Source: Pseudomonadota bacterium
Lineage (GTDB): Bacteria; Pseudomonadota; Gammaproteobacteria; Burkholderiales; Gallionellaceae
Assembly (NCBI GenBank): GCA_026399735.1
Contig: JAPLQK010000017.1
Location: forward strand, 1 to 32,820
DNA length: 32,820 nucleotides
Direction of reading: 5' to 3'
In this document: positions 26,201 to 32,820 of the stretch, piece after piece
How positions within the stretch are numbered: position 1 is the stretch's first letter
Layout: each line of letters opens with the position of its first letter
Made by a program: the position numbers and the translations under genes
The notes under the pieces: model-generated
What the model was told of the DNA's origin: nothing
Databases searched by the model: none
Seen by the model: the letters and a program-made list of their open reading frames with translations, nothing else

Positions 26201-27127
26201 ACGCCCTCGATCGGCATCGCCATGTATCCCGATGACGGTACGGATTTTGACAAATTATACCAATGCGCCGATGTGGCGATGTATCGCGCCAAGAAGGACG
26301 GGCGCAATAATTTTCGTTTCTTTACCGCTGCAATGCAACAAAGTTCGGCACGCCGCCTGCTGCTGGAAAATGCGCTGCGCCATGCACTGGAGCGTAATCA
26401 GTTTGAGCTGTACTATCAGCCTCAGGTCTCAATGCAGGACGGGCATGTCGTCGGCGCGGAAGCGTTGCTGCGCTGGCAACATCCCGAACTGGGATCGGTA
26501 TCTCCTGCCGAATTTATTCCGGTTGCCGAGGAGAGCGGGCTGATTCTGAATATAGGCGAATGGGTGCTGCGCACAGCGGTGCAGCAGGCAAAATCCTGGA
26601 TGGACAGCGGGCAGGCACCGATTGTTATTGCGGTGAATCTGTCGGCGGTGCAGTTCAGGCATGCGCGCCTGACTGAACTGGTCATGCAAATTCTGGATGA
26701 AGCCAGTTTACCGCCGCAATATATCGAACTGGAACTGACCGAAAGTGTGGCGATGGATAACCCGCTGGCGGCCATTGCGGTGATGGACGAACTGCATGCG
26801 CGCGGCATACGCATGTCGATTGACGATTTTGGCACAGGCTATTCCAGTCTGAGTTACCTGAGGAAATTCAAGATCAGCAAGCTCAAAATAGACCAGTCAT
26901 TTGTGAGCGACATATCCGAAGATCCTGAAAGCCGTGCTATCGTGACGGCCATCATCACGCTGGCCAGCAGTATGGGTTTTCAGACGATCGCGGAAGGGGT
27001 GGAGACGGCCGGGCAATTGGCCTTTCTGCGCCTGCAAGGTTGTAATGAAGTACAGGGGTATTACTTCAGTAAACCGCTTGCCGTTGGTTTATTCGAGGAA
27101 TTCATGCGCGGACAGAAACAGAACTGA
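23222..27127 (+). CDS. CBS-PAS-GAF-GAF-PAS-GGDEF-EAL c-di-GMP signalling protein
   Basis: A 1301-residue cytoplasmic protein without clear membrane helices. Domains in order: two CBS pairs (about 7-260), PAS (about 275-395, TIPDLIWLKDADGIYLSCNP), GAF (about 405-570), a second GAF (about 585-745), PAS (about 745-870, NTIVITDLEANIEYANTAF), GGDEF (about 872-1035) and EAL (about 1050-1290). GGDEF is intact at 953-957, with an inhibitory RxxD (944-947) five residues before. EAL is intact (GAEALLRW, 1080-1082), with ELTES and DDFGTGYSS further on, so both synthesis and breakdown of c-di-GMP look possible. CBS domains often bind adenine nucleotides; GAF and PAS may bind small ligands or haem. The hemerythrin gene starts 7 bases after the stop, a likely operon linking oxygen or iron status to c-di-GMP. 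Confidence 0.93.
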   Translation: MTSSMELTLADIMSRAVRHVLPECTLGEAARQMNEAHISSMLVMSGNKPLGIITERDLLRQLSTHTDKNTPVSEIMSAPVLTASPDTGFTAAYAQVLNHHVRHLVAVDETGAVAGLASETDFRNHLGADLLRRIDDLQAVMDCKLPQLNPDAMLDQAVAMMLQERTSYTLVVENGRAVGILTERDMAGLLLLGAENIVLRDVMHSPVLTVSHHTPVYEMASLMQLRGLRHLAVVNDDEQVLGMVTLHKLMERIAASVMSEQALRHREALENSRQHAESLLRLIVQTIPDLIWLKDADGIYLSCNPMFERFFGALEADIVGKTDYDFVDRKLADSFREHDQKAMASGKPIVNEEWITFADDGRRTCVETTKSPMFDAKGQLIGVLGIAHDITRRLAATGKIQRLSHLYATLSQCSQAIVRATSEAQLFPQICQDAVQFGGFKMAWIGMLDESTGLVLPVASGGEGVEYLQGQQISVDENSPYGRGPTGVAIRENQPVWCQDFQHDSATGPWHQSAAHFGWGASASLPLHRNGVVVGAFTLYSSDVNGFDEASRNLLIEMSVDLSYALDNFEREAVRARLEMQSESERGVLELLARGEPLPALLNQLACSYEKMYPGMLCSVLLLSKDGLHLEHGAAPGLPEAYCKAINGSPVGDQAGSCGTAIYTRKTIIVSDIASDPLWKNYKDLALSHGLAACWSVPILSTQNFVLGAFALYYRAPRSPQPAELATLERGAHLASLAIERAQTESTLNKLSQAVEQSPNTIVITDLEANIEYANTAFVTATGYSLAEAMGKNPRILHSGKTPKATYDEMWAQLTAGEIWRGELINRRKDGTEYIESARISPLRQADGRVTNYLAIKEDITEQKQAEAHIKQLAHFDFLTGLPNQTLLKDRVAQVMQMAQRSSTQLAVLFLDLDHFKNINDTLGHRIGDELLIQLAERLKSLVREEDTLSRLGGDEFILVLPGTSSVGAAHVAEKLLATVARSYHIEQHELVVTPSIGIAMYPDDGTDFDKLYQCADVAMYRAKKDGRNNFRFFTAAMQQSSARRLLLENALRHALERNQFELYYQPQVSMQDGHVVGAEALLRWQHPELGSVSPAEFIPVAEESGLILNIGEWVLRTAVQQAKSWMDSGQAPIVIAVNLSAVQFRHARLTELVMQILDEASLPPQYIELELTESVAMDNPLAAIAVMDELHARGIRMSIDDFGTGYSSLSYLRKFKISKLKIDQSFVSDISEDPESRAIVTAIITLASSMGFQTIAEGVETAGQLAFLRLQGCNEVQGYYFSKPLAVGLFEEFMRGQKQN

Positions 27128-27134
27128 GGCCATT

Positions 27135-27590
27135 ATGTATATCCATTGGGACAAAGCGTTGGAGTTGGGCAATGATCTGATCGACACGCAGCATCGCATG
27201 TTGGTGTTGCTTTGCCGCCGGCTGGACATTGCAATCAAGTCACGTCAATCGGAACAGCGAATCCGCTGGATCATGCTGGAATTGAAGAAGTTCGTTGAGT
27301 TTCACTTTGTCAGCGAAGAGTGTCTGATGCATGAATTGAATTATCCCGAGGTGCATGAACATTCGCTGATTCATTCGGAAGCCGTGATGCAGATCGATAT
27401 GATGCTGGCCAGGATCAGTCATCACAAGGAATTCCCCGAAGATTTACTGTACTTTCTCAATAAATGGTTGCTTGAACACATCGTGAACGATGATCTGAAA
27501 ATTTCCGAATACGCCAAAAACTCGGGGCAGCGACCTGTTGGCGAAGACCTTTATGCGCTGTTCCTGTTGAATAACCGGACAGAGTCGTAG
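27135..27590 (+). CDS. bacteriohemerythrin
   Basis: A 151-residue four-helix protein with all seven di-iron ligands of hemerythrins: His20 (DTQH), His57 and Glu61 (HFVSEE), His76 and His80 (HSLIH), and His115 and Asp120 (HIVNDD). Such proteins bind O2 reversibly at a non-haem di-iron centre and act as oxygen carriers, stores or sensors. The ATG at 27135 is preferred to a longer reading that overlaps the preceding gene, because TGAGG stands 5-6 bases upstream and the family N-terminus (IHWDKALELGNDLIDTQH) begins there. The close spacing behind the GGDEF-EAL gene suggests joint work in oxygen-linked c-di-GMP signalling. Confidence 0.93.
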   Translation: MYIHWDKALELGNDLIDTQHRMLVLLCRRLDIAIKSRQSEQRIRWIMLELKKFVEFHFVSEECLMHELNYPEVHEHSLIHSEAVMQIDMMLARISHHKEFPEDLLYFLNKWLLEHIVNDDLKISEYAKNSGQRPVGEDLYALFLLNNRTES

Positions 27591-27672
27591 ACGGCCAAGT
27601 CACGAATGTTTTTACAGCATCCATTCAATTTTGTGGATGAACGATTTTTTATCGATTTATTCAGGACTTTGC

Positions 27673-27702
27673 TTGTCAGCATGGCCGCTATCTTGCTATT
27701 GT
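27673..27702 (+). promoter_or_regulatory. candidate promoter of the coiled-coil gene
   Basis: TTGTCA (27673-27678), an 18-base spacer and TATTGT (27697-27702) resemble a sigma-70 promoter, 55 bases before the start codon. The rest of the 167-bp gap (27591-27757) holds a weak CGAT/ATCG hairpin with T-rich loop and no gene. Confidence 0.4.
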
Positions 27703-27757
27703 CGCGGGTATTCCAGGATAACGCCGAAGCGCGTTGATCCGCATCATAAGGTAATGC

Positions 27758-30700
27758 ATGTCATCCACTTTTAAATTTCGCCTGGTTGACAACGATAGCG
27801 AAGAATATCTCGCCCAATCACAGGCTATACAGGAAGCCCGTGCGCATCAGGAAGCCGAAATGCAGGCGGGGTTTACTGCGCAGGCGAGAGCGAGGGCCGA
27901 AGCCCACGGACGTGCCATTGCACAGGCTCGTGTGCGTATGGAAATGGAGCTGATTGCGCAGCTGGAAGCCAAATGTCAGGATGAGACGCGGCTCTCCGAA
28001 GTCGCGCAGGGCAGGTTGGAAGTCGAGAAGCAGTTGTCGCACGAGTTGCGTGAAAAACTGCTCGGCGAAATGCGGCTGCAGGAAGAAAATCAGGCCAGAT
28101 TACGCGCCGAGATACAGGCTCAGGAAGAATTGACGCAACGTTTGCAATCCGAACAAATTGCAAGGGCGGCGGCGGAAAACAAGATTCGTGCCGAGCGCGA
28201 ATTGCAGGCGTTGATTGCCCGGCAATATCAGGCAGAGCAGACCTCCTTGCAACGTGCCGAGGCTGAAATACGCACCATCCGGGTTGCGACAGAAAAGCTT
28301 GAGGCTCAGGTCGATCACGAGGTCGCCGAGCGTATGGCGGCTGAGCAATGGCAACTCGCTCAGGCGGAAGAAAAGCTGCAAATTGAAACGCGCCTGAGTG
28401 AGGCGGCGCGTTTGCGGGTAGAAAATGAAGCCGAAGAGTTGCGTCTGGCCAGAGTACGTGCCGATATTGATCAGCATGAGATGGCGCTGATTGCCAAGCG
28501 ACTCGATGCGGAACGCGGCGCTGCCAAAGCCGCAGAAGTTCGCAGCAGACTGGAACAGCAGGCAGCCAGCCTGGCGCAGGAAAAAATTACCACTGACCAC
28601 ACGATTTCACGTGTGCTGCATGAAAAAGTAATTCAGGAACAAAAGCTTGCAACACAGCTTGCCGCGAAGCTGGATACCGAACAGGTGGCGAAAGAAGCTT
28701 TGCTGGCGCGAGTCAACGCCGAATCGCTGGCTTTAGCCGAAATCGAAGCGAAACTGAAAGCCGAGCGCGATGCGGAACAAGCCGCACTGGTGCGGGCGAG
28801 TACAGAGCAGCTGGCCATAATTGCGGCCAATCAACGTAAACAAACTGAAGAGCAATTACGCATTGAGGCTGAGCAGCGGGTGCAGACCGAGCGTCTGGCT
28901 TATAAAGCGGCAATGCAGCGCACTCAGGCGGAACTTGATGCACGTACCGAGGCTGAGCGCAAAGTCAAGGTGGAGCAGGAGGCCGCTGCGTTATTGAAGG
29001 CTCAGGCAGAAGTCGATAAAAAATTGGCTGAGCAACAGGAAGAAACGCAGGCATTGTTGTTGCAGACTGTGCGGGATGCGAATGAACAGCTGAACAGTGA
29101 AAATCTGACCTTTCAGGCGGCGGCGCAAAAGTTGGCGACCGGGCGGGATCAGCTGATTTTTGCCCAGCAACGCGCAGAAGTGGAAATACAGGCAGCGCAA
29201 GCGTTGGAACAGCAGTTGCAAGCTGAAGCGCTGGCAATCAGTACGGCGAATGAACGCCGACTGGCATCAAAACGGGCATTGAGTGCGGCACAGGAAAAAA
29301 ATCGCATCGAAGCGGAACTGCTGATAACCGAGCAGCAAAGAGCGCAGGCTGAGCAGTTGGCCGGGCAGGCTCTGCTGGAAAAATTGCATCTGCAGAACAC
29401 GGTATTGCAAGCAGCGCAGTTGCGTGCAGAAGCGTTAAGTCGTGAAAAGCTGGCGGCTGAACAGAACTTGCAAGCCGAACAGGCGCTGATCAAAGCCGCT
29501 CAACAAAAAACCGTGGCGACGGAACTTTCCAATCAGGCCTTCTTGCGGCGAACTACGCTTGAGTCTGATGCGTTGCGTATTGCACAGGCGCAGTTTGAGG
29601 CAGAAACGCGAGCGATATCCGCAATCGAAGCCAGAATGGCGGATGAGCTGCTTGCGATTGAATCGGACAATCAACGCATCGAAATGGAAGTGCGTGCGCA
29701 GGCAATCGCACAGAAAACACTGCAACTCAACGATCAAGCTGATCTGGATGCGCAAAATCAGGAACAGGCTGCAGTACGTGCACTGAATATCGCGCGGATG
29801 CGTGCCGATACAGAAGCACAGGCTTTGAGGCAGAAAGAGCAGCACATTCATGCCGAAGCGTTGGCGGCGGCAGCTTTAAAGAAGCAAATGAATGAGGCTC
29901 GTTTGCTTCATGAACAAACCTTGCAGCGCGCCGAAAACATGTCCATGTTGCGTGTGGCTGAGGAACAGAAAGCGGTTGAACAGGAAGAAGCGCGGATCCG
30001 CAGCGAAGCACGCGCTTCAGTCGCGGCCAGAAAGCAGGCTGAAGCTGCCAGGGCTGCTACCGGGGTTGCAGCAGAATGTGAGCAGATGGCGCTGCAGCTG
30101 GCCGCGCAGGAACAGCAGCGTCTGGCGCATGAGCGGGCGCTGGAGATTCAGCTGGCGCAACGTGTCGCACTTGCGTCGGAAGCGAATGCAGCTTTGCAGG
30201 CGCGAGTCATGGCGGAGCAACAGGCATGCGAGGCTGAACAGGCAAAAATAGCAGCAGCGCAACAGGCTATGGATCTGGCTCATGCGCATGAAGTCGCGCA
30301 AGGTCTGGCAATTGAGGCGGAACAGGAAAAGATTCGCAGCGAACAGTCGGCCATCGCTGCACTGAGTCAACTGGAGGAAATTTCCAAAGCCGCGCGGCAG
30401 GTAGCGCTTGAACGTGAGCAGATGGCAAAGCGCTTGATCGAACAGGAGCAGCTGCGTCTGGCGCACGAGCGCGAATTAGAGGCAGCGCTGGTGCAAAGAA
30501 CCGCCCTGGAGGCTGACGCCGTTGCTGCCGTGCAGGCGCATCTTCAGGCGGAGCAGCAGGCCTGTGAAGCTGAACAGGCGAAAATAGCCATTGAACAGCA
30601 GGCGCATCAACAGGCTTCTGCACACGAAGCATTGCAGCGACAGATGGCTGACGCCCTGCAGGCGCAGTTGCGCAGTGAAGCGTCGGCAGTTCAGCTCATG

Positions 30701-32820
30701 CAGCAAAAGGTTCAGGCTGCCGAGGCCGCCAGATTGGCCGCTGTGGAATGCGAACAATTTGCACAGCGTTTGGCAGAACAAGAGCAACAGCGTCTGGCAT
30801 ACGAGTGTGAATTGCAGGCCGGAGTCGAGCAGCATGCCGTACTTGAAATGGAAGCCGTTGCTGCCGTGCAGGCGCGTGTTCTTGCGCAGCAGCAGGCCTG
30901 TGAGGCAGAACAGCTGAAAATAGTCGCGGAACAGCAGGCACGTCATCTGGCGCTTGAGCGCGAAACAGCACAAGGTCTGGCGATTGAAGCCGAACAGCAG
31001 AAAATGCGTGTTGAAGCAGAGGTGCTTGCTGCAATGCAGCAACGAGAACAGCTGGCATTGCAACTGGCCGAACAGGAGCGGCAACAGCTGGCGCAAATCG
31101 AGCAGCGTGCCGCACTCGAAATGGAAGCCGCTGCTGCAGTCGGGGCGCGGCTTGCAGCCCAGCAGCAGGCATGTGAGGCCGAACAGCTGAAAATAGCTGC
31201 GGAAAAACAGGCGCAGCAACAGGCATCTGATTATGAAGCAGTGCAACGACAAGCTCTGGCGTCCGAACAGGAAAAAATTCGTCGCGAAGAATCGGCAATC
31301 ACGGCGATGCAGCAACGCGTTCATATTGCCGAGGTAGCCAGACTGGCAGCGCTGCAGCGTGAGCAGATGGAAAATCAGCTGGCCGGGCAAGCCGGGAAGC
31401 AGTTCGAGCTGGAGCGGGATTTACAAGCCAAAATTACGCATCAACAATCGCTTGCTGACGCAGCCAGGCAGGCTGTGCTGGCTCGTCTGGAAGCGGTGCG
31501 GCTGGCCGCCTGTGCCGAGCAGGAAAAATATGCCGCAGCAGAGCAGGCAAGACTGCAAGCCTGTGCACATGAAGAGGCCGACCGGCTGGCTGCGGAAGCC
31601 TGCCAGGAAAAAATTCGTCATGAAGAATCGGCTATTGCAGCAATACAGCAACACTTGCAAATTGCCGAAACCGCCAGGCTGGCAGCGTTTGAACGCGAAC
31701 AGCTGGCATTGCAGCTGGCCGGGCAGGAGTCGTTACGGCTGGCTCACGAGCGTGAATTGCAGGCGCAGCAGGAATTGCGCGCCGCACTTGAAACGTCGGC
31801 TGATGCCGCAGTGCAAGCCTGTCTGGTCGCCGAGCAGCAGGCATGCGCTGCTGAACAGGCAAAAATAGCGGCAGCACAACATGCCAGGCAGCTGGCTGAG
31901 GCGCATGAGGCGGCGCAACGTCAGGCGTTTGATGCCGAACAGCAGCAAACTCTTCAGGAGGAGTCGGCTATTGCAGCGCTGGCGCTACGTGCGCAGCATG
32001 CTGAATCGGCCCGTCTGGCAGCGTTGGCGCGCGAGCAGATGGAGAATCAGTTGGCCAGGCAGGAGCGGCAGCTGGCCGAGCGTGAACGCACATTACATGA
32101 AAATTTATCGTATAAACAAACAATTGCAGAGAAATCTGCGCAGGCAAAGCAGGACAGGATTGAAGCCGAGCAACATTTAATTGAGGCGGAGCAGGGGAAA
32201 TTGTCTGCCGAACAGGCGGCAAAGCGCCAGGCGGATGAGCAACTTATTGTCCTGCTAAAACAGTCAGAGCAAGCAGCGAGTGAAATTACAGAATTTGGCG
32301 CGCATCGCGCCGCCATGCAGCAACTGACCGTGCAGTCTGAACAGGCGAAGCTTCAGGCAGAGCAGCTTGAACTCAGAATAGCGGCTGAACTGGCTGCGAC
32401 TGCGGAACAAGCTGAACAAGTCGCCGTGCAGAGGCAGCAGGAGCAGCAGCAGTTGCTCCATCTGCAGCAGTCAAGGCTGGTAGATGAGCAGCAGTTGTTC
32501 GGGCAGATGGAACAGCGTCTGCAAGCTGAGACGGAAGCCCATGCGGCAACGGCAGAACATATTTCAGCCGAACAGAGGGCGACGGTCGCGGCTCAGGAAA
32601 AGGCGGTGCTGGAAAAACAGGTGGCACTGCAGTGTCTGCAGCTGGCCGAATTGGACGAGCAGGCGAATCAACAGCTGCAAGTTCATATCGAACATTTTCG
32701 CATCGATCTGCTGCCGCACCAGATTCAGGCGCAAAAGCGCAAATCCGGAAAATTGCTCAAGGTGGCAGCAGGCTTGCTTTCGGCTGCGGTATTGCTGGGT
32801 TTTTCATGGCCATTTTTTAC
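27758..32820 (+). CDS. giant coiled-coil protein with membrane segment (3' end beyond window)
   Basis: From ATG 27758 (AAGG about 6 bases upstream) one frame stays open to the window end, 1687 codons. The first 15 residues (SSTFKFRLVDNDSEE) are ordinary; then almost everything is Ala/Glu/Gln/Arg/Leu in heptad pattern, that is, an extremely long coiled coil. I found no proline before residue 1653 and very few Gly or aromatic residues. Near the end come HFRIDLLPHQIQAQKRKSGK and then a hydrophobic stretch from residue 1669 (VAAGLLSAAVLLGFSWPFF), a probable membrane helix with basic residues before it, so the coiled coil should lie in the cytoplasm. What follows the helix is outside the window. 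No signal peptide is present. The family is not recognised; a cytoskeletal, scaffold or envelope-anchoring role is only a guess. Confidence 0.85.
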   Translation, partial: MSSTFKFRLVDNDSEEYLAQSQAIQEARAHQEAEMQAGFTAQARARAEAHGRAIAQARVRMEMELIAQLEAKCQDETRLSEVAQGRLEVEKQLSHELREKLLGEMRLQEENQARLRAEIQAQEELTQRLQSEQIARAAAENKIRAERELQALIARQYQAEQTSLQRAEAEIRTIRVATEKLEAQVDHEVAERMAAEQWQLAQAEEKLQIETRLSEAARLRVENEAEELRLARVRADIDQHEMALIAKRLDAERGAAKAAEVRSRLEQQAASLAQEKITTDHTISRVLHEKVIQEQKLATQLAAKLDTEQVAKEALLARVNAESLALAEIEAKLKAERDAEQAALVRASTEQLAIIAANQRKQTEEQLRIEAEQRVQTERLAYKAAMQRTQAELDARTEAERKVKVEQEAAALLKAQAEVDKKLAEQQEETQALLLQTVRDANEQLNSENLTFQAAAQKLATGRDQLIFAQQRAEVEIQAAQALEQQLQAEALAISTANERRLASKRALSAAQEKNRIEAELLITEQQRAQAEQLAGQALLEKLHLQNTVLQAAQLRAEALSREKLAAEQNLQAEQALIKAAQQKTVATELSNQAFLRRTTLESDALRIAQAQFEAETRAISAIEARMADELLAIESDNQRIEMEVRAQAIAQKTLQLNDQADLDAQNQEQAAVRALNIARMRADTEAQALRQKEQHIHAEALAAAALKKQMNEARLLHEQTLQRAENMSMLRVAEEQKAVEQEEARIRSEARASVAARKQAEAARAATGVAAECEQMALQLAAQEQQRLAHERALEIQLAQRVALASEANAALQARVMAEQQACEAEQAKIAAAQQAMDLAHAHEVAQGLAIEAEQEKIRSEQSAIAALSQLEEISKAARQVALEREQMAKRLIEQEQLRLAHERELEAALVQRTALEADAVAAVQAHLQAEQQACEAEQAKIAIEQQAHQQASAHEALQRQMADALQAQLRSEASAVQLMQQKVQAAEAARLAAVECEQFAQRLAEQEQQRLAYECELQAGVEQHAVLEMEAVAAVQARVLAQQQACEAEQLKIVAEQQARHLALERETAQGLAIEAEQQKMRVEAEVLAAMQQREQLALQLAEQERQQLAQIEQRAALEMEAAAAVGARLAAQQQACEAEQLKIAAEKQAQQQASDYEAVQRQALASEQEKIRREESAITAMQQRVHIAEVARLAALQREQMENQLAGQAGKQFELERDLQAKITHQQSLADAARQAVLARLEAVRLAACAEQEKYAAAEQARLQACAHEEADRLAAEACQEKIRHEESAIAAIQQHLQIAETARLAAFEREQLALQLAGQESLRLAHERELQAQQELRAALETSADAAVQACLVAEQQACAAEQAKIAAAQHARQLAEAHEAAQRQAFDAEQQQTLQEESAIAALALRAQHAESARLAALAREQMENQLARQERQLAERERTLHENLSYKQTIAEKSAQAKQDRIEAEQHLIEAEQGKLSAEQAAKRQADEQLIVLLKQSEQAASEITEFGAHRAAMQQLTVQSEQAKLQAEQLELRIAAELAATAEQAEQVAVQRQQEQQQLLHLQQSRLVDEQQLFGQMEQRLQAETEAHAATAEHISAEQRATVAAQEKAVLEKQVALQCLQLAELDEQANQQLQVHIEHFRIDLLPHQIQAQKRKSGKLLKVAAGLLSAAVLLGFSWPFF
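30080..32206 (+). repeat. in-frame 336-bp (112-residue) repeats in the coiled-coil gene
   Basis: An anchor motif like EQQACEAEQAKIA recurs with its first codon at 30215, 30551, 30887, 31160, 31496, 31832 and 32168. Steps are 336, 336, 273, 336, 336 and 336 bases. The fifth and seventh anchors are degenerate (VRLAACAEQEKYA, EQHLIEAEQGKLS) but fall exactly on the lattice. The short step is 63 bases (21 residues) less. A second motif (EQMALQL / EQMAKRL) keeps the same 336-base step between 30080 and 30416. 112, 91 and 21 are all multiples of seven, so the heptad register is never lost. This points to growth by unequal recombination under selection for an unbroken coil. Confidence 0.85.

Noticed and set aside
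28215-31868. Several plus-strand frames of 60-170 codons rich in Arg, Trp and Pro inside the coiled-coil gene
   Set aside because: They lie in another frame of the long Ala/Glu/Gln-rich gene and owe their openness to its codon bias; none has a ribosome site or a recognisable domain.
30080-32206. Regular repeats considered as CRISPR or tandem DNA satellite
   Set aside because: The 336-bp units are degenerate, in frame and continuous coding sequence without spacers; they are protein repeats.

Overview
The window is a chromosomal segment of a Gram-negative bacterium, most likely a betaproteobacterium. Supporting signs are outer-membrane proteins with signal peptides, Psd, TrxC, NadC and ClpB of proteobacterial type, an RpoH-type heat-shock promoter in front of clpB, and a dense set of c-di-GMP and RND efflux genes. 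The gene content would suit the Nitrosomonadales/Gallionellaceae, but that placement is a guess from general familiarity and was not tested. No rRNA, tRNA, CRISPR array or complete insertion sequence was seen.

Layout. 1-324: 3' end of threonine synthase. 330-1443: a small accessory patch with two inverted copies of a 28-bp palindromic repeat around a GIY-YIG nuclease gene broken by an amber codon, then a HEPN-like gene. 1440-5165: household genes (AEC-family carrier, psd, a methyltransferase, and trxC and nadC on the minus strand). 5213-7864: clpB behind a good sigma-32 promoter. 7980-10932: a TorT-like periplasmic binding protein next to a membrane diguanylate cyclase. 11222-17048: a tightly overlapped tripartite RND efflux operon of the heavy-metal type, closed by a 14-bp-stem terminator. 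17099-18133: a Tas-like aldo-keto reductase on the minus strand. 18201-23081: an MgtA-type P-type ATPase and an outer-membrane porin, each with its own promoter and long leader. 23222-27590: a 1301-residue CBS/PAS/GAF/GGDEF/EAL protein followed at once by a bacteriohemerythrin. 27758-end: the first 1687 codons of a giant coiled-coil protein that reaches a membrane segment as the window ends.

The most interesting signal is that the mgtA-type gene and the porin gene have matching regulatory regions. Both have a TTTACA-N17-(TATTTT/GATAAT) promoter with the same bases (TAACTTTACA) across the -35 box and a palindrome on it. In both, a shared TGGTAGTWGT block begins 48 nt after the -10 box. Both then carry two consecutive hairpins with conserved single-stranded bases (ATAACGYGCAG and GCCGRGWGC) whose stems differ by compensatory changes, and the start codon lies about 132-135 nt beyond the second hairpin. 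This looks like one class of structured cis-regulatory RNA used twice, tying an inner-membrane cation importer to an outer-membrane pore.

The second is the giant coiled-coil gene. Its last third is built on a strict 336-bp (112-residue, 16-heptad) lattice of seven anchors; the only irregular step is shorter by 63 bp, exactly three heptads. No proline was found in the first 1652 residues.

Signalling is a theme of the right and centre of the window: two active-looking GGDEF proteins with intact inhibitory sites, one paired with a periplasmic binding protein and one coupled to a hemerythrin.
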